Under the pieces are notes generated by a model, which was not told where the DNA came from, did not search any database, and saw only the letters and a list, made by a program, of their open reading frames with translations. Positions 9,924-19,791 of a stretch of DNA of 64,000 bases are shown here, one piece after another. Each line of letters starts with the position of its first letter. Position 1 is the first letter of the stretch. Position numbers and translations under genes: made by a program. This stretch comes from an uncultured Erythrobacter sp. (lineage in GTDB: Bacteria; Pseudomonadota; Alphaproteobacteria; Sphingomonadales; Sphingomonadaceae). The stretch is from the NCBI GenBank assembly GCA_947495695.1, contig CANLZP010000001.1, forward strand, positions 765,069-829,068. Reading direction: 5' to 3'.

Positions 9924-11308
9924 TTCACGTCTCCTTCACCAGGCTGGCCCAGTTCGAAATCTGCCACCGGACGGCGCTTGGGATCCAGCGCATCAAACAG
10001 CAATGCGCCATCGATCCAGACCTTTTCCGGCCGCGAGTAGACGCTCAGCGGGTCACCATTCCACAGAACCACATCGGCCATTTTGCCCGGTTCGAGGCTT
10101 CCGGTCATATCGGCAATACCCATGGCTTTGGCCGCATTCAGAGTTATCCAGCCGATCGCTTGCGCGTCGGTAATGTCGATGCCCATCCGTGTACCGGCAG
10201 CCTGAGCTTTTGCCGCAGCTTGGTTGAGGCGTTGAATGACTTGGTCGCTATCGGAATGGATCACCACGCAGGCACCAGCCTGATGCAGCAACGCTGCATT
10301 CTCGGGAATGCCGTCATAGCTTTCCATTTTGAATCCATACCAGTCGGCCCAGATCGCGCTGCATACGTCATTTTCGCGCAGCAGATCACCAATCTTGTAG
10401 CTTTCGACGGCGTGGTGGAATGCGGTGACGCGATATCCCATCTCCTTGGCCATATCCATCACCAGCGCCATTTCATCAGCGCGATAACAATGGTTGTGGA
10501 CCAGAATTTCACCCTTCAAAACGCCGACAAGTGTTTCATTCTCCAAGTCGCGGTCGCGGTCTGCATCTTCGGCATAGGCGCGCGCGTCCAGCCACGTCTG
10601 GCGGTTGACTGCAAAATTGCCCATCCGTGTGCTGGGTTTACGGCCCTTACGACCATAAACACGCTTGGGGTTCTCACCGCAGGCCATCTTAAAGCCATAG
10701 GGCGCACCCGGAAATTTCATGCCTTGTACCGTGCGAGCAGGCACGTTTTTCAGCGTGACAGAACGGCCACCCATCAAATTGGCTGAGCCGGGAAGGATTT
10801 GCAGCGATGTCACGCCGCCATTCGCCAGCGCCCGGCTAAACCCGGGGTCTTGTGGCCAGACTGAATGCTCGGCCCAGACATCGGGCGTTGTTGGGCTGGT
10901 CGATTCATTGCCATCACTATGTGCAGTTACGCTGGGCGAAGGATAATCGCCCAGATGCGAGTGAATATCGATGATGCCCGGAGTAACGAATTTCCCCGTG
11001 CCATCGATCAAGGTGTAGCCGGCCGTATCCAGGCCTGTGCCGATAGCCTCGACCTTGCCATCGCGAAACAACACTGTGGTGCCATCAAATTGGCGACCCG
11101 TTCCATCAAACACAGTTGCTCCGACCACCGCGGTGGGTGCGCCGGGATAGGCCCGATAAGTGGAGGGATACGGCACATCTGGTGTGTCGGGCAGATTGCC
11201 AGAGGTAGCAGAAGCGCTCTTAGGTGCGCCGGCCTCTTCAGCAGTGGCGGTTGTGCATGCGCCAAGCGCTAGCGCAACCATGGCGGTTAAAGTTAAACGT
11301 GTGACCAT
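9920..11308 (-). CDS. amidohydrolase family protein (lipoprotein)
   Basis: ALGACTTA lipobox; FVTPGIIDIHSHLG metal motif; overlaps downstream amidohydrolase start by 4 bp. Confidence 0.9.
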   Translation of the reverse strand: MVTRLTLTAMVALALGACTTATAEEAGAPKSASATSGNLPDTPDVPYPSTYRAYPGAPTAVVGATVFDGTGRQFDGTTVLFRDGKVEAIGTGLDTAGYTLIDGTGKFVTPGIIDIHSHLGDYPSPSVTAHSDGNESTSPTTPDVWAEHSVWPQDPGFSRALANGGVTSLQILPGSANLMGGRSVTLKNVPARTVQGMKFPGAPYGFKMACGENPKRVYGRKGRKPSTRMGNFAVNRQTWLDARAYAEDADRDRDLENETLVGVLKGEILVHNHCYRADEMALVMDMAKEMGYRVTAFHHAVESYKIGDLLRENDVCSAIWADWYGFKMESYDGIPENAALLHQAGACVVIHSDSDQVIQRLNQAAAKAQAAGTRMGIDITDAQAIGWITLNAAKAMGIADMTGSLEPGKMADVVLWNGDPLSVYSRPEKVWIDGALLFDALDPKRRPVADFELGQPGEGDVK

Positions 11309-11385
11309 CTTGGTACGACCCTTTATGGTTGGGCATAGCCCGAAATTTTTGCGGCGCTCGCCAATAAGCAGCGCCCGAATTTTCC

Positions 11386-13047
11386 TTAGCGGCTGGCGGG
11401 ATGGACTCCTGCTTCCTGTGCTTCAAGGCCTGCTGCTGCAGAACCTTCGAGCCCGTCGTCGGTTAATGTGTCAAGATGCATCAGCTTCTTGATGAATGGG
11501 CTTACCAGAACGACGGCCACACCAACTCCGACAGCCACAAGACCCATGGCCCAATAGGCCTCAAGCGCGCCTTCGCGAGTCATGTCTCCGCCTTCGCCTT
11601 CGCCCATCAGGGAACCCATGAAGCCTGCGACATAATTGCCGCCTGCTGTGCCGAAGAAAAATGCCGCCATCATCAAGCTGGCCATATGTTTCACAGAAAG
11701 CCGGTTCATGGCGCTGAGGCCAACCGGGGATAGACAAAGCTCGCCCGTGGTCGACAACAGGTAAAACAGGAAGAGAAACAGAACCGGCATCATCAACGCG
11801 CCGGCGTCATTGCTGCTGCTGAAGCTTTCTGCCCCCCAGACCATAACCACAAAGGCCAGCCCCATCTGGACAATGCCGAGGCCCATCTTCGCCGGGGCAG
11901 ACGGTTCCTTGCCGACACTCGCCAGCCAATGCCAAAGCCCGGCAAACAGTGGTGCGAGCAGGATAATGTAGATCGGATTGATCGACTGGAAGAAGGTGGT
12001 CGGAATTCCGCCCCGATCCACATGACGGTCGGTAAACAGGTTGAGTGAACCGCCAGCCTGTTCGAACAGACCCCAAAATAGCGGCATCAGCAAGATCAGG
12101 AAAATCATCGCAAAAACACGGTCGCGCGCTTCATTGTCCAGCTTCAATGCCTCTTTCACGACATAGAGAAGAAGCACGATGCCAGATACCAACAGGATCC
12201 CACCGACTGCGGATTGATATTGGATCAGCAGCCAAATCACGCCAACTCCGGCCAACCCGACCGCATAGAGGAGCCATTCGAGGTTCAAACCGGCGAATTT
12301 CTCTTTCAGCTTGGCAGGCACGGGCGGCTCTCCATTGCCTTTGAGCAGCGGTTTGCCGAGAATGAACACAATCAGGCCGAGCAACATGCCGATGCCAGCC
12401 AGCCCAAAGCCATAAGCCCAGCCAATCGTCTCACCCAGATAGGCGGCGATCAGAACGCCGGTCGCGGCCCCCAAATTGATCCCCATATAGAAGATCGTAT
12501 AGGCGCTATCGCGGCGCACATCTGTTCGTGGATAAAGCTGACCGACCAGCACGGAAATATTGGCCTTTAGGAAGCCAGAGCCAACGATGATGAAGGCAAG
12601 CGCCAGCCAAAAGACATTGAGGGTTGGATCATTTTGATATCCCGATCCATCGCCTTCAAAGGCCATAAACAAGTGGCCAAGGGTGAGCAGGACGGCCCCA
12701 AACAGAACCGCTTTGCGTTGGCCAAGATAACGGTCGGCCAGCCATCCACCTAGCACCGGCGTGATGTAGACAAGCGAACCATAAGCACCATAGATCAGAT
12801 TGGCTGTTCCATCTGAATACATCCAATGCTTGACGAGATACAATGTTAGCAGAGCGCGCATGCCGTAGAAGGAAAACCGTTCCCACATCTCGGCAAAGAA
12901 CAGCATGTATAGGCCTTTGGGGTGGCCGAAGACTTCTTCTTTGGGGCGGGTGATCGCCCACGCGCCGACGATCAGAAAGATGATCAAGACAGCGGATGCC
13001 ACCAGTGCTGCCCAGTCGGCATAATTCCAAAGTGCGATATTTTTCAC
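11386..13047 (-). CDS. proton-dependent oligopeptide (POT) family MFS transporter
   Basis: FAEMWERFSFYGMRALLTLYL, GGWLADRYLGQRKAVL, MGINLGA; likely GTG start. Confidence 0.92.
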   Translation of the reverse strand: MKNIALWNYADWAALVASAVLIIFLIVGAWAITRPKEEVFGHPKGLYMLFFAEMWERFSFYGMRALLTLYLVKHWMYSDGTANLIYGAYGSLVYITPVLGGWLADRYLGQRKAVLFGAVLLTLGHLFMAFEGDGSGYQNDPTLNVFWLALAFIIVGSGFLKANISVLVGQLYPRTDVRRDSAYTIFYMGINLGAATGVLIAAYLGETIGWAYGFGLAGIGMLLGLIVFILGKPLLKGNGEPPVPAKLKEKFAGLNLEWLLYAVGLAGVGVIWLLIQYQSAVGGILLVSGIVLLLYVVKEALKLDNEARDRVFAMIFLILLMPLFWGLFEQAGGSLNLFTDRHVDRGGIPTTFFQSINPIYIILLAPLFAGLWHWLASVGKEPSAPAKMGLGIVQMGLAFVVMVWGAESFSSSNDAGALMMPVLFLFLFYLLSTTGELCLSPVGLSAMNRLSVKHMASLMMAAFFFGTAGGNYVAGFMGSLMGEGEGGDMTREGALEAYWAMGLVAVGVGVAVVLVSPFIKKLMHLDTLTDDGLEGSAAAGLEAQEAGVHPASR

Positions 13048-13228
13048 GTGTGCTTCCCCGTACTCTCGGGGGCGTTTCTGCACACCTCCCTTAAGCTGGC
13101 GCACACTAACGCCGAATTTGAAAGTGTGAAGCGCAAGTTTCAATTGAAACGGCCCTTGGGCAATTGCACCTCAAAACTTGACGCGCCCCGCTGTATTATG
13201 GCACTGATGCACCCTGCAAGGGACAACT

Positions 13229-13567
13229 ATGAGCCAAAATCGACCTGTATATCTCAAACTGCGTGATCAGATCGCAGCGGCCATCATCGAAGGCGACTAT
13301 GCCGAAGGCGCAATGTTGCCATCGGTCCGCGCGCTCGCGGCAGAGCAAGGGGCCAATCCTTTGACCGTCGCAAAAGCCTATCAACAGTTCCAAAACGACG
13401 GACTGGTGGAAGTCCAGCGTGGCGTTGGAATGTATGTTGTCGAAGGAGCGGTGGAGCGGCTGGTGCATGCCGAGCGCGAACAATTTCTGAAAGAAGAGTG
13501 GCCAGAAATCCGGGCGCGGATGGCGCGGCTGGGAATCAAGCTCGCGGAACTGTCTGAAGACGCTTAA
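13229..13567 (+). CDS. GntR family transcriptional regulator (YtrA-like, short)
   Basis: PVYLKLRDQIAAAIIEGDYAEGAMLPSVRALAAEQGANPLTVAKAYQQFQNDGLVEVQRGVGMYV. Confidence 0.9.
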   Translation: MSQNRPVYLKLRDQIAAAIIEGDYAEGAMLPSVRALAAEQGANPLTVAKAYQQFQNDGLVEVQRGVGMYVVEGAVERLVHAEREQFLKEEWPEIRARMARLGIKLAELSEDA

Positions 13568-13758
13568 GAATCTGGTGGTTTCTTGATTTGGGACTAACCA
13601 AACTTATTTTGCACTTGTCAGCTTGCGATATGTCGCTGCCTCTGGCACCATCGTAGATCTGGAAACGAGCTGTTTTCGGGTCGCTAGATGGTGGAGACGA
13701 ACTGCGCGCGAGATCGGAAGTCCGATTGCCAAAGTGGGTCGCGATCCGGGAGGAAAAG

Positions 13759-14040
13759 ATGATTAGATCCGAATTGTTACAAGCACTTCAGGACGACAAT
13801 CCCGATTTGCGAGCCGAAGAAATCGAGCAAGTGGTCGATCTGTTCTTCGATGAGATTGCTCAGCGATTGTCTGAAGGCGGCCGGGTAGAGCTGCGCGGCT
13901 TTGGTGCTTTTTCGACCCGAGAGCGCGCCGCACGTACTGGCCGCAACCCTCGTACAGGCGAGTCTGTCGATGTTCCGGCTAAGCGCGTTCCGTATTTCAA
14001 AGCGGGCAAGGACATGCGTCGCCGCCTCAACGACGATTGA
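13759..14040 (+). CDS. ihfB: integration host factor subunit beta
   Basis: [11 protein letters not shown]...[51 protein letters not shown] family. Confidence 0.93.
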   Translation: MIRSELLQALQDDNPDLRAEEIEQVVDLFFDEIAQRLSEGGRVELRGFGAFSTRERAARTGRNPRTGESVDVPAKRVPYFKAGKDMRRRLNDD

Positions 14041-14137
14041 GCCCATTTGGTCAGCTACTGTTTGAAGCTACCAACAAATTCCAAGCTAATTGATTGTCCC
14101 GAGCGGGTTGTGTCGCTAGGGCTCGCATCGCTGCGCT

Positions 14138-14224
14138 GCGGGTGTGGCGGAATGGTAGACGCCGGGGACTTAAAATCCCCTGATCCTATAGATCGTGCGA
14201 GTTCGAGTCTCGCCACCCGCACCA
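14138..14224 (+). tRNA. tRNA-Leu(UAA) with encoded CCA
   Basis: Acceptor GCGGGTG/CACCCGC, anticodon arm GGGGA-CTTAAAA-TCCCC (anticodon TAA), long variable arm, GTTCGAGTC T-loop, A-CCA end. Confidence 0.95.
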
Positions 14225-14278
14225 CATAACGTAGGCTGAATTGTGATCGCCAATAAGGCCGGTGACGCCTGACCTACT

Positions 14279-14887
14279 TTACAAATTGTGCGGCGCTGGT
14301 TGCGTTCGGTATGAGCCTTTTACCAGCACCCACCAAACCCCAATCAACCACAATGCGATTAGCGCATGATAGATGTGCCAACTGGCATCCATGCTCAGCA
14401 AGGGTGATCGGCGGATCAGCAGCACATTCACCAGAAAGCTCGCAAAGACGGCTGCCCTTGCCAAGCGCAGCCTCATGCCGGGTGCCGGTAGGGCCGCACA
14501 CCCAATTGCCCCCACGATCAGCCACGCCAAAAATGCCGGGACACTCGCGCTTGGCTCTAATAGACCCAGCGCCAGGGTCGCTACGGCGAGCATCGTGGCG
14601 AGGCCCAACCGCCAGCCAGACCATATTCTCATTGCGCCCATGCAGCATTGCAAGGCCACCAAAGCCATGGCTGTCGCTCCGCCGATTTGCGCGAAGGCCT
14701 GATGGAAATCCGCAAGTTGTTCAATTCGGCCAAAGCCAAAGCGAATGACGCCAATTCCCGCGGCGAAACCGAAGGTCGCAACGCCCAGCGCGCCGGGCCA
14801 GCCGCCACCCCGCGCCATTTTCCACGCAACCCATAATGCCGCAAACACGATCAGCGCTTCGGACAAGGCGTAATGCGGTGCGGGCAT
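14279..14887 (-). CDS. multi-pass membrane protein, unknown function
   Basis: MPAPHYALSEALIVFAALWVAWKMARGGGWPG..., several hydrophobic segments; start lies 1 nt after the stop of the upstream desaturase gene. Confidence 0.65.
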   Translation of the reverse strand: MPAPHYALSEALIVFAALWVAWKMARGGGWPGALGVATFGFAAGIGVIRFGFGRIEQLADFHQAFAQIGGATAMALVALQCCMGAMRIWSGWRLGLATMLAVATLALGLLEPSASVPAFLAWLIVGAIGCAALPAPGMRLRLARAAVFASFLVNVLLIRRSPLLSMDASWHIYHALIALWLIGVWWVLVKGSYRTQPAPHNL

Positions 14888-14888
14888 C

Positions 14889-15848
14889 TCAGCTTTCCGC
14901 CAGCGCTGTGGCCGCGTCGCGATCGGTCTTGGATGGACCAGCAGCGCTGTCAGCATGCGCCGCGTAATGTTCAGCCTTAATCTGCTCTGATGTCAGACGC
15001 GATCCGTCATGGCACCAGCCCGGAGGCGCCAGCACATAAAGCATGCGCTGCCAAAGGCTGAGGCCGCGTTGCGATGCGTCCTTCAAAATGCCCCAATATT
15101 CATGGAAGATGATGATGAAGGGATTGAGCGTTTCGAGGTTCTTGACCAGGCCGTAATCGACCTTCTCTTGCTCAGCGACGAATGTGCCGAACATCTTGTC
15201 CCAAATGATCAGCGTGCCGGCATAATTGGCGTCGAGATATTGCGGGTTGCGCCCATGGTGGACGCGGTGGTGCGAGGGCGTATTGAACACCGCTTCGAAC
15301 CAACGCGGCATTTTGTTGACCAGCTCTGTATGCAGGAAGAATTGGTAGGTTGGATTGATAACCCCGCAGAACAGCACGACAACTGGATCAAAGCCAATCA
15401 ACACCAATGGCACTTTGAACATCATTGTTCCGGTGAAATGCTTGGTCCAACCCTGACGCAGTGCAACCGAGAAATTGTACTGCGTGCTGGAATGATGGGT
15501 CACATGCATGGCCCACACCCAGCGCACCCGATGCGCGATGCGGTGGTGCCAATAGTAGCGCAGATCATCGAGGATAAAGCAGATGACGAGCGAGGCGATG
15601 GTGAGTGGGATGGCGTAGAGTTGGAACTGCTGGACCCAGAACAAGACGCCCACAGAGATGAAGGCGGTTGCGCCATTGGTCACTGCGCTGACCAGACCCA
15701 TCCCCATCGACACGCCATTGTCCTTCATGTCGCCAACGCCGCGTTCATGGAAGAAATGGTTGAAAATTGACTCGCCAAATATTGCCGCGAAATAAAGCGG
15801 GATCACGATCATTGCGATGTTCGAACTGATGATGTTCTCAAGCGTCAT
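14889..15848 (-). CDS. sterol desaturase / fatty acid hydroxylase family protein
   Basis: Histidine clusters HHRIAH, HVTHHSSTQYN, HHRVHHGRNPQY. Confidence 0.93.
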   Translation of the reverse strand: MTLENIISSNIAMIVIPLYFAAIFGESIFNHFFHERGVGDMKDNGVSMGMGLVSAVTNGATAFISVGVLFWVQQFQLYAIPLTIASLVICFILDDLRYYWHHRIAHRVRWVWAMHVTHHSSTQYNFSVALRQGWTKHFTGTMMFKVPLVLIGFDPVVVLFCGVINPTYQFFLHTELVNKMPRWFEAVFNTPSHHRVHHGRNPQYLDANYAGTLIIWDKMFGTFVAEQEKVDYGLVKNLETLNPFIIIFHEYWGILKDASQRGLSLWQRMLYVLAPPGWCHDGSRLTSEQIKAEHYAAHADSAAGPSKTDRDAATALAES

Positions 15849-15912
15849 GGCAAACCTCTCCGAATCTCTTCAGTTCGCTATATCCAGGCGGTGTGCTGAG
15901 AAAAATTGAATA

Positions 15913-15935
15913 ATAAGGCCAATGTTGTTACTTAT
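15913..15935. promoter_or_regulatory. candidate LysR-type operator in divergent intergenic region
   Basis: Dyad ATAAG-N13-CTTAT between sterol desaturase and LysR genes. Confidence 0.3.
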
Positions 15936-15943
15936 ATTCACAA

Positions 15944-16816
15944 ATGGATGATCTACGCCTCATGCGGCACTTCGAAGCCGTCTATCGGCTGCTCAGCTTC
16001 ACAGCTGCTGCAGAAGAGCTCGGGCTGACCCATTCGGCGATTACCAAGAGCATCAAGACGTTAGAAGCCGATTGGGAAACGCAACTGTTCCATCGCACCA
16101 CTCGCACGGTGGTGGCGACCGAAGCTGGCAAAAAGCTCTATCCGCAAGCGGTCGATCTGTTGGCCTTTGCGGCGAGCGTTCGCGGCTCGGTTGCTGCCGG
16201 TGAACACGAGCTTAGCATCGTCAGCGGCCCTGGTGTGATCGAAAGCATGATCCATCCAGCTATCGTGAAATTTGCCCGGCGTTATCCCAGAACGCGAATC
16301 AATGTTGCCACCATGCCGCCGCATCTTGCTGCCGAAGAATTGGTCCAGCGCCGTATTCATCTTTTGGTCTATCACGAAGCCAGTTTGGCGGGCCTGCCTC
16401 ACAAAGACCGCATGAAGGTCACCAATGTAATCGACGAGCCCTATTGGATGATCCATCGCCCAGGCCATCCGGCCGCATCCCGCCCGCACACATTCGAAGA
16501 GGTCGCACAATATGATTGGGCGCTGGCTGGATATGACCGCCTGTTCGAACAATCTCTGCCTGATCATGTGCGCGTTATGCTCGAAAAGAATGGCGTCCCG
16601 CATTATCGGCTGCTGAGCCAGGCGGCCTGCATCGAACTGGCCAAGCAAACCGACATATTGACGACTTTGCCCCAATCTGCAGCGCAGGCGATGACTGCCG
16701 AAGGCAATGTTGAGGGCGTTCCGCATCCCGGCGGCTTTCGTTTCTCGATCGGTGCGGCTGTGCTGTATGATGCGGGCCGCGAGCCAACGGTAGAGCACTT
16801 CATCGATTGCCTTTGA
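15944..16816 (+). CDS. LysR family transcriptional regulator
   Basis: MDDLRLMRHFEAVYRLLSFTAAAEELGLTHSAITKSIKTLEADWETQLFHRTTR HTH. Confidence 0.92.
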   Translation: MDDLRLMRHFEAVYRLLSFTAAAEELGLTHSAITKSIKTLEADWETQLFHRTTRTVVATEAGKKLYPQAVDLLAFAASVRGSVAAGEHELSIVSGPGVIESMIHPAIVKFARRYPRTRINVATMPPHLAAEELVQRRIHLLVYHEASLAGLPHKDRMKVTNVIDEPYWMIHRPGHPAASRPHTFEEVAQYDWALAGYDRLFEQSLPDHVRVMLEKNGVPHYRLLSQAACIELAKQTDILTTLPQSAAQAMTAEGNVEGVPHPGGFRFSIGAAVLYDAGREPTVEHFIDCL

Positions 16817-16993
16817 CGCGCGCCAAAGCTGGCGATTACTCAGCAGGAAGCAGCTCTTGCGCGCTCTCCTATCTGGACATCCCTTAAAGCTGTTTACCGT
16901 GTTAGCTCAGTCTTAACTCGTAGCGCGATATAGACATCGCGTTAGGCACAGCTGGTCTAATACGTTCTGGAAGGTCAATCGGGGCCTTTCAGC

Positions 16994-17638
16994 ATGGGGT
17001 ATGCAAGTATGGATCATGCGGTGATCAAGCCGGAATCCGATAATGATGGATCAAATGGGGCGACCGATCTTCGGCGCGCACCGCGCTTTACGTTGCTCAT
17101 CCGCTCTGCAAAGCTGATCAGCACGCAAGGCGAATTTGTATGTGTGATCAGAGATGTCTCCGCGACCGGGATCAGCATGAAGCTGTTTCATACACTACCC
17201 CAAGGCAATGAGTTAACCCTCGAGCTCCAATGCGGCGAAACCTACCAGATCAAGCGCGTATGGGAGCGCGAAGGCGAAGCCGGATTTGAATTTGTCGAGA
17301 ATGTGGATGTCGAGCAATTCGTTTCCGAGGTCGGTCAATTTCCCAAACGTGGCTTGCGCCTGAATATCCGCATTCCAGCCATTATGACCGCGTCATTGAA
17401 GCGCGCAGCCGTGGAGATTCACAACATCTCCCAGCAAGGCGCCCTGTTCGAAGCAGATACGCTGTTGGCCATGGATCAAAATTTGCGGATTGAGAGCAAG
17501 GGCCTGGGCGAGTTTTACGCCAAAGTACGGTGGCGCGATGACAATCGCTATGGGGTGGTGTTTGACGATGTGATGACCTTGGGCGATTTCGCGAGAATGG
17601 CTGCAAGATTGCGGGCCCCGAGCCTCATCACCGGTTGA
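16994..17638 (+). CDS. tandem PilZ domain protein
   Basis: RRAPR...DVSATG PilZ motif; second, weaker PilZ-like repeat RLNIR...NISQQG. Confidence 0.78.
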   Translation: MGYASMDHAVIKPESDNDGSNGATDLRRAPRFTLLIRSAKLISTQGEFVCVIRDVSATGISMKLFHTLPQGNELTLELQCGETYQIKRVWEREGEAGFEFVENVDVEQFVSEVGQFPKRGLRLNIRIPAIMTASLKRAAVEIHNISQQGALFEADTLLAMDQNLRIESKGLGEFYAKVRWRDDNRYGVVFDDVMTLGDFARMAARLRAPSLITG

Positions 17639-17743
17639 ACGCACGATAACTTGGGTGCCAATCCCAAACCATTGAGCCCTTTGTTTACTTCTCGCTAACC
17701 ATTTTCGTTCATTCCCGTTAAGAATATTTCTACGGGGGCTTGA

Positions 17744-19336
17744 ATGAACACGAATGTTACCGAGCAAAATGGCGTTTTTGACGTCGATGTTGTCATTGTC
17801 GGGGCCGGACCAGCCGGGCTGACGGCTGGTTATCTGTTGACCAAGCGTGGCAAATCGGTGGCGATCATCGAGAAAGACGAGACCTATGTCGGCGGGATCA
17901 GCCGCACGGTTGAGCACAATGGCTATCGCTTTGATATTGGCGGCCACCGCTTCTTCTCAAAAAGCCAACAAGTGGTTGATCTGTGGAACGAGATCTTGCC
18001 AGATGATTTCATCCAACGCCCTCGGATGAGCCGCATCTATTATGAAGGTAAGTTCTATTCTTACCCGCTGCGGGCTTTCGAGGCTCTGGGTAATCTTGGC
18101 ATCCTGCGCTCGACCGCGTGCATGCTCAGCTATCTGCGTTACAAGCTGTTCCCCATCAAAGACGTGAAAAGCTTTGAGGACTGGACCACCAACCAGTTTG
18201 GCAAAAAGCTTTATTCCATCTTCTTCAAGACCTATACCGAAAAGGTATGGGGCATGCCCTGTGACGAGATGAGCGCTGATTGGGCGGCTCAACGGATCAA
18301 AGGCCTGTCCTTGTGGAACGCTGTTACAGACGGTTTGAAGCGCTCGCTGGGCCTCAACAAAAAACCTAATGACGGGCAGGAAGTGAAAACCTTGCTCGAG
18401 ACATTCCGCTATCCTCGGCTTGGGCCGGGCATGATGTGGGATGCGGCGCGCGACAAGATCCTGGCGTCTGGCAAGGGCCAGGTGTTCATGGGACGCGCAC
18501 TTTCTCAACTGGCCAGCGATGGCAATGGCGGATGGATATTGAGCGCCCAGGGCAAGGGCGGTGATGTGCAGATCCGGGCCAAGCATGCGATCAGCTCGGC
18601 TCCGATGCGCGAGCTGGCCAAACGTTTGCATCCCTTGCCGCAAAGCACTTTGCAGGCCAGCAATCTGAAATATCGCGATTTCCTCACAGTTGCTCTGATG
18701 GTGAAATCGGAAGATCTGTTCCCGGACAATTGGATCTATATCCATGATGACCGGGTCCAGGTTGGACGGGTCCAGAACTTCCGCAGCTGGTCACCCGAAA
18801 TGGTGCCGGACGAGGACATGGCATGTGTTGGCCTCGAATATTTCTGCTTTGAAGGCGACGGTCTGTGGTCCTCGGCTGACGATGATTTGGTGGCTCAGGC
18901 TGCCAAGGAAATGGAAATCCTTGGTCTGTGCGATCCCAAGCAAGTGGTCAGCGGCGCTGTGGTTCGTCAGGAAAAAGCCTATCCGGTTTATGATGACGAA
19001 TATGAAACCAATGTTGAAGCCATGCGGCTTGAGCTGGAAGAGAAGTTTCCATCGCTTCACCTGGTCGGTCGCAATGGCATGCATCGCTACAACAACCAGG
19101 ATCACGCCATGATGACCGCGATGCTGACGGTCGAAAACATCATCGCAGGCGAACGTGTGTATGACACATGGTGCGTTAATGAAGATGCTGAATATCACGA
19201 GGCAGGCGATGAAGGCGAAGCTAAGGTCTTGCCGGCTCAGGATGGTAATGGTGCTACATCAGCTGTAACCGAAGATCAGGCTGCAGCGCTGAAATCGGTT
19301 CGCGATGTACCTGAGCGGATCAAAAAGTCTGCCTGA
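17744..19336 (+). CDS. NAD(P)/FAD-dependent oxidoreductase (UDP-galactopyranose mutase/amine oxidase-like)
   Basis: DVVIVGAGPAGLTAGYLLTKRGKSVAIIEKDETYVGGISRTVEHNGYRFDIGGHRFFSKS. Confidence 0.88.
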   Translation: MNTNVTEQNGVFDVDVVIVGAGPAGLTAGYLLTKRGKSVAIIEKDETYVGGISRTVEHNGYRFDIGGHRFFSKSQQVVDLWNEILPDDFIQRPRMSRIYYEGKFYSYPLRAFEALGNLGILRSTACMLSYLRYKLFPIKDVKSFEDWTTNQFGKKLYSIFFKTYTEKVWGMPCDEMSADWAAQRIKGLSLWNAVTDGLKRSLGLNKKPNDGQEVKTLLETFRYPRLGPGMMWDAARDKILASGKGQVFMGRALSQLASDGNGGWILSAQGKGGDVQIRAKHAISSAPMRELAKRLHPLPQSTLQASNLKYRDFLTVALMVKSEDLFPDNWIYIHDDRVQVGRVQNFRSWSPEMVPDEDMACVGLEYFCFEGDGLWSSADDDLVAQAAKEMEILGLCDPKQVVSGAVVRQEKAYPVYDDEYETNVEAMRLELEEKFPSLHLVGRNGMHRYNNQDHAMMTAMLTVENIIAGERVYDTWCVNEDAEYHEAGDEGEAKVLPAQDGNGATSAVTEDQAAALKSVRDVPERIKKSA

Positions 19337-19791
19337 TGCAAAGCGGTGAAAGCGTATCTGCTGGGAGGGGGATGCCAGTGATGTCGATGATTGCCAAACT
19401 CAGCGATGTGCGTTTCTTGCGCTATATTCTGGCGAGCGTAGGCGCTTTAGCAGTGGATTTCGGGATATTCCTGATGATGCTGTCCAGCGGCACGCAGGCG
19501 GCCGTGGCGTCTGTATTTGGCTATACTTTCGGAATTCTGGCCCATTGGCTCCTGTCGAGCAGGGCGGTGTTCCGCGATACGGTTGCGCATGAGCAACGGG
19601 CGCGAACCAAGCAGAAAGCGCTGTTTGTCATCTCGGCCCTCGTGGGCCTGGTGCTGACGGCCGCTATCGTGGGCATTGGAGATGCCAGCGGTTTGGATGC
19701 ACGCATTGCCAAATTGGTCGCCATCGTGGTGAGCTTTGCTGCGACCTATATCTTGCGGGCCCGCGTGGTCTTTGCAAGCGGATCAGATTGA
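19336..19791 (+). CDS. GtrA family protein
   Basis: FLRYILASVGALAVDFGIFLMML...GYTFGILAHWLLSSRAVF; TGATG coupling to the upstream gene. Confidence 0.85.
   Translation: MQSGESVSAGRGMPVMSMIAKLSDVRFLRYILASVGALAVDFGIFLMMLSSGTQAAVASVFGYTFGILAHWLLSSRAVFRDTVAHEQRARTKQKALFVISALVGLVLTAAIVGIGDASGLDARIAKLVAIVVSFAATYILRARVVFASGSD

Noticed and set aside
14047-14229. 60-aa ORF overlapping the tRNA
   Set aside because: It covers a complete tRNA-Leu cloverleaf; no coding evidence.
17678-17735. TTAC/TAACC and TTAA elements as a CtrA site upstream of the FAD oxidoreductase
   Set aside because: Spacing and half-sites do not match TTAA-N7-TTAA well enough.
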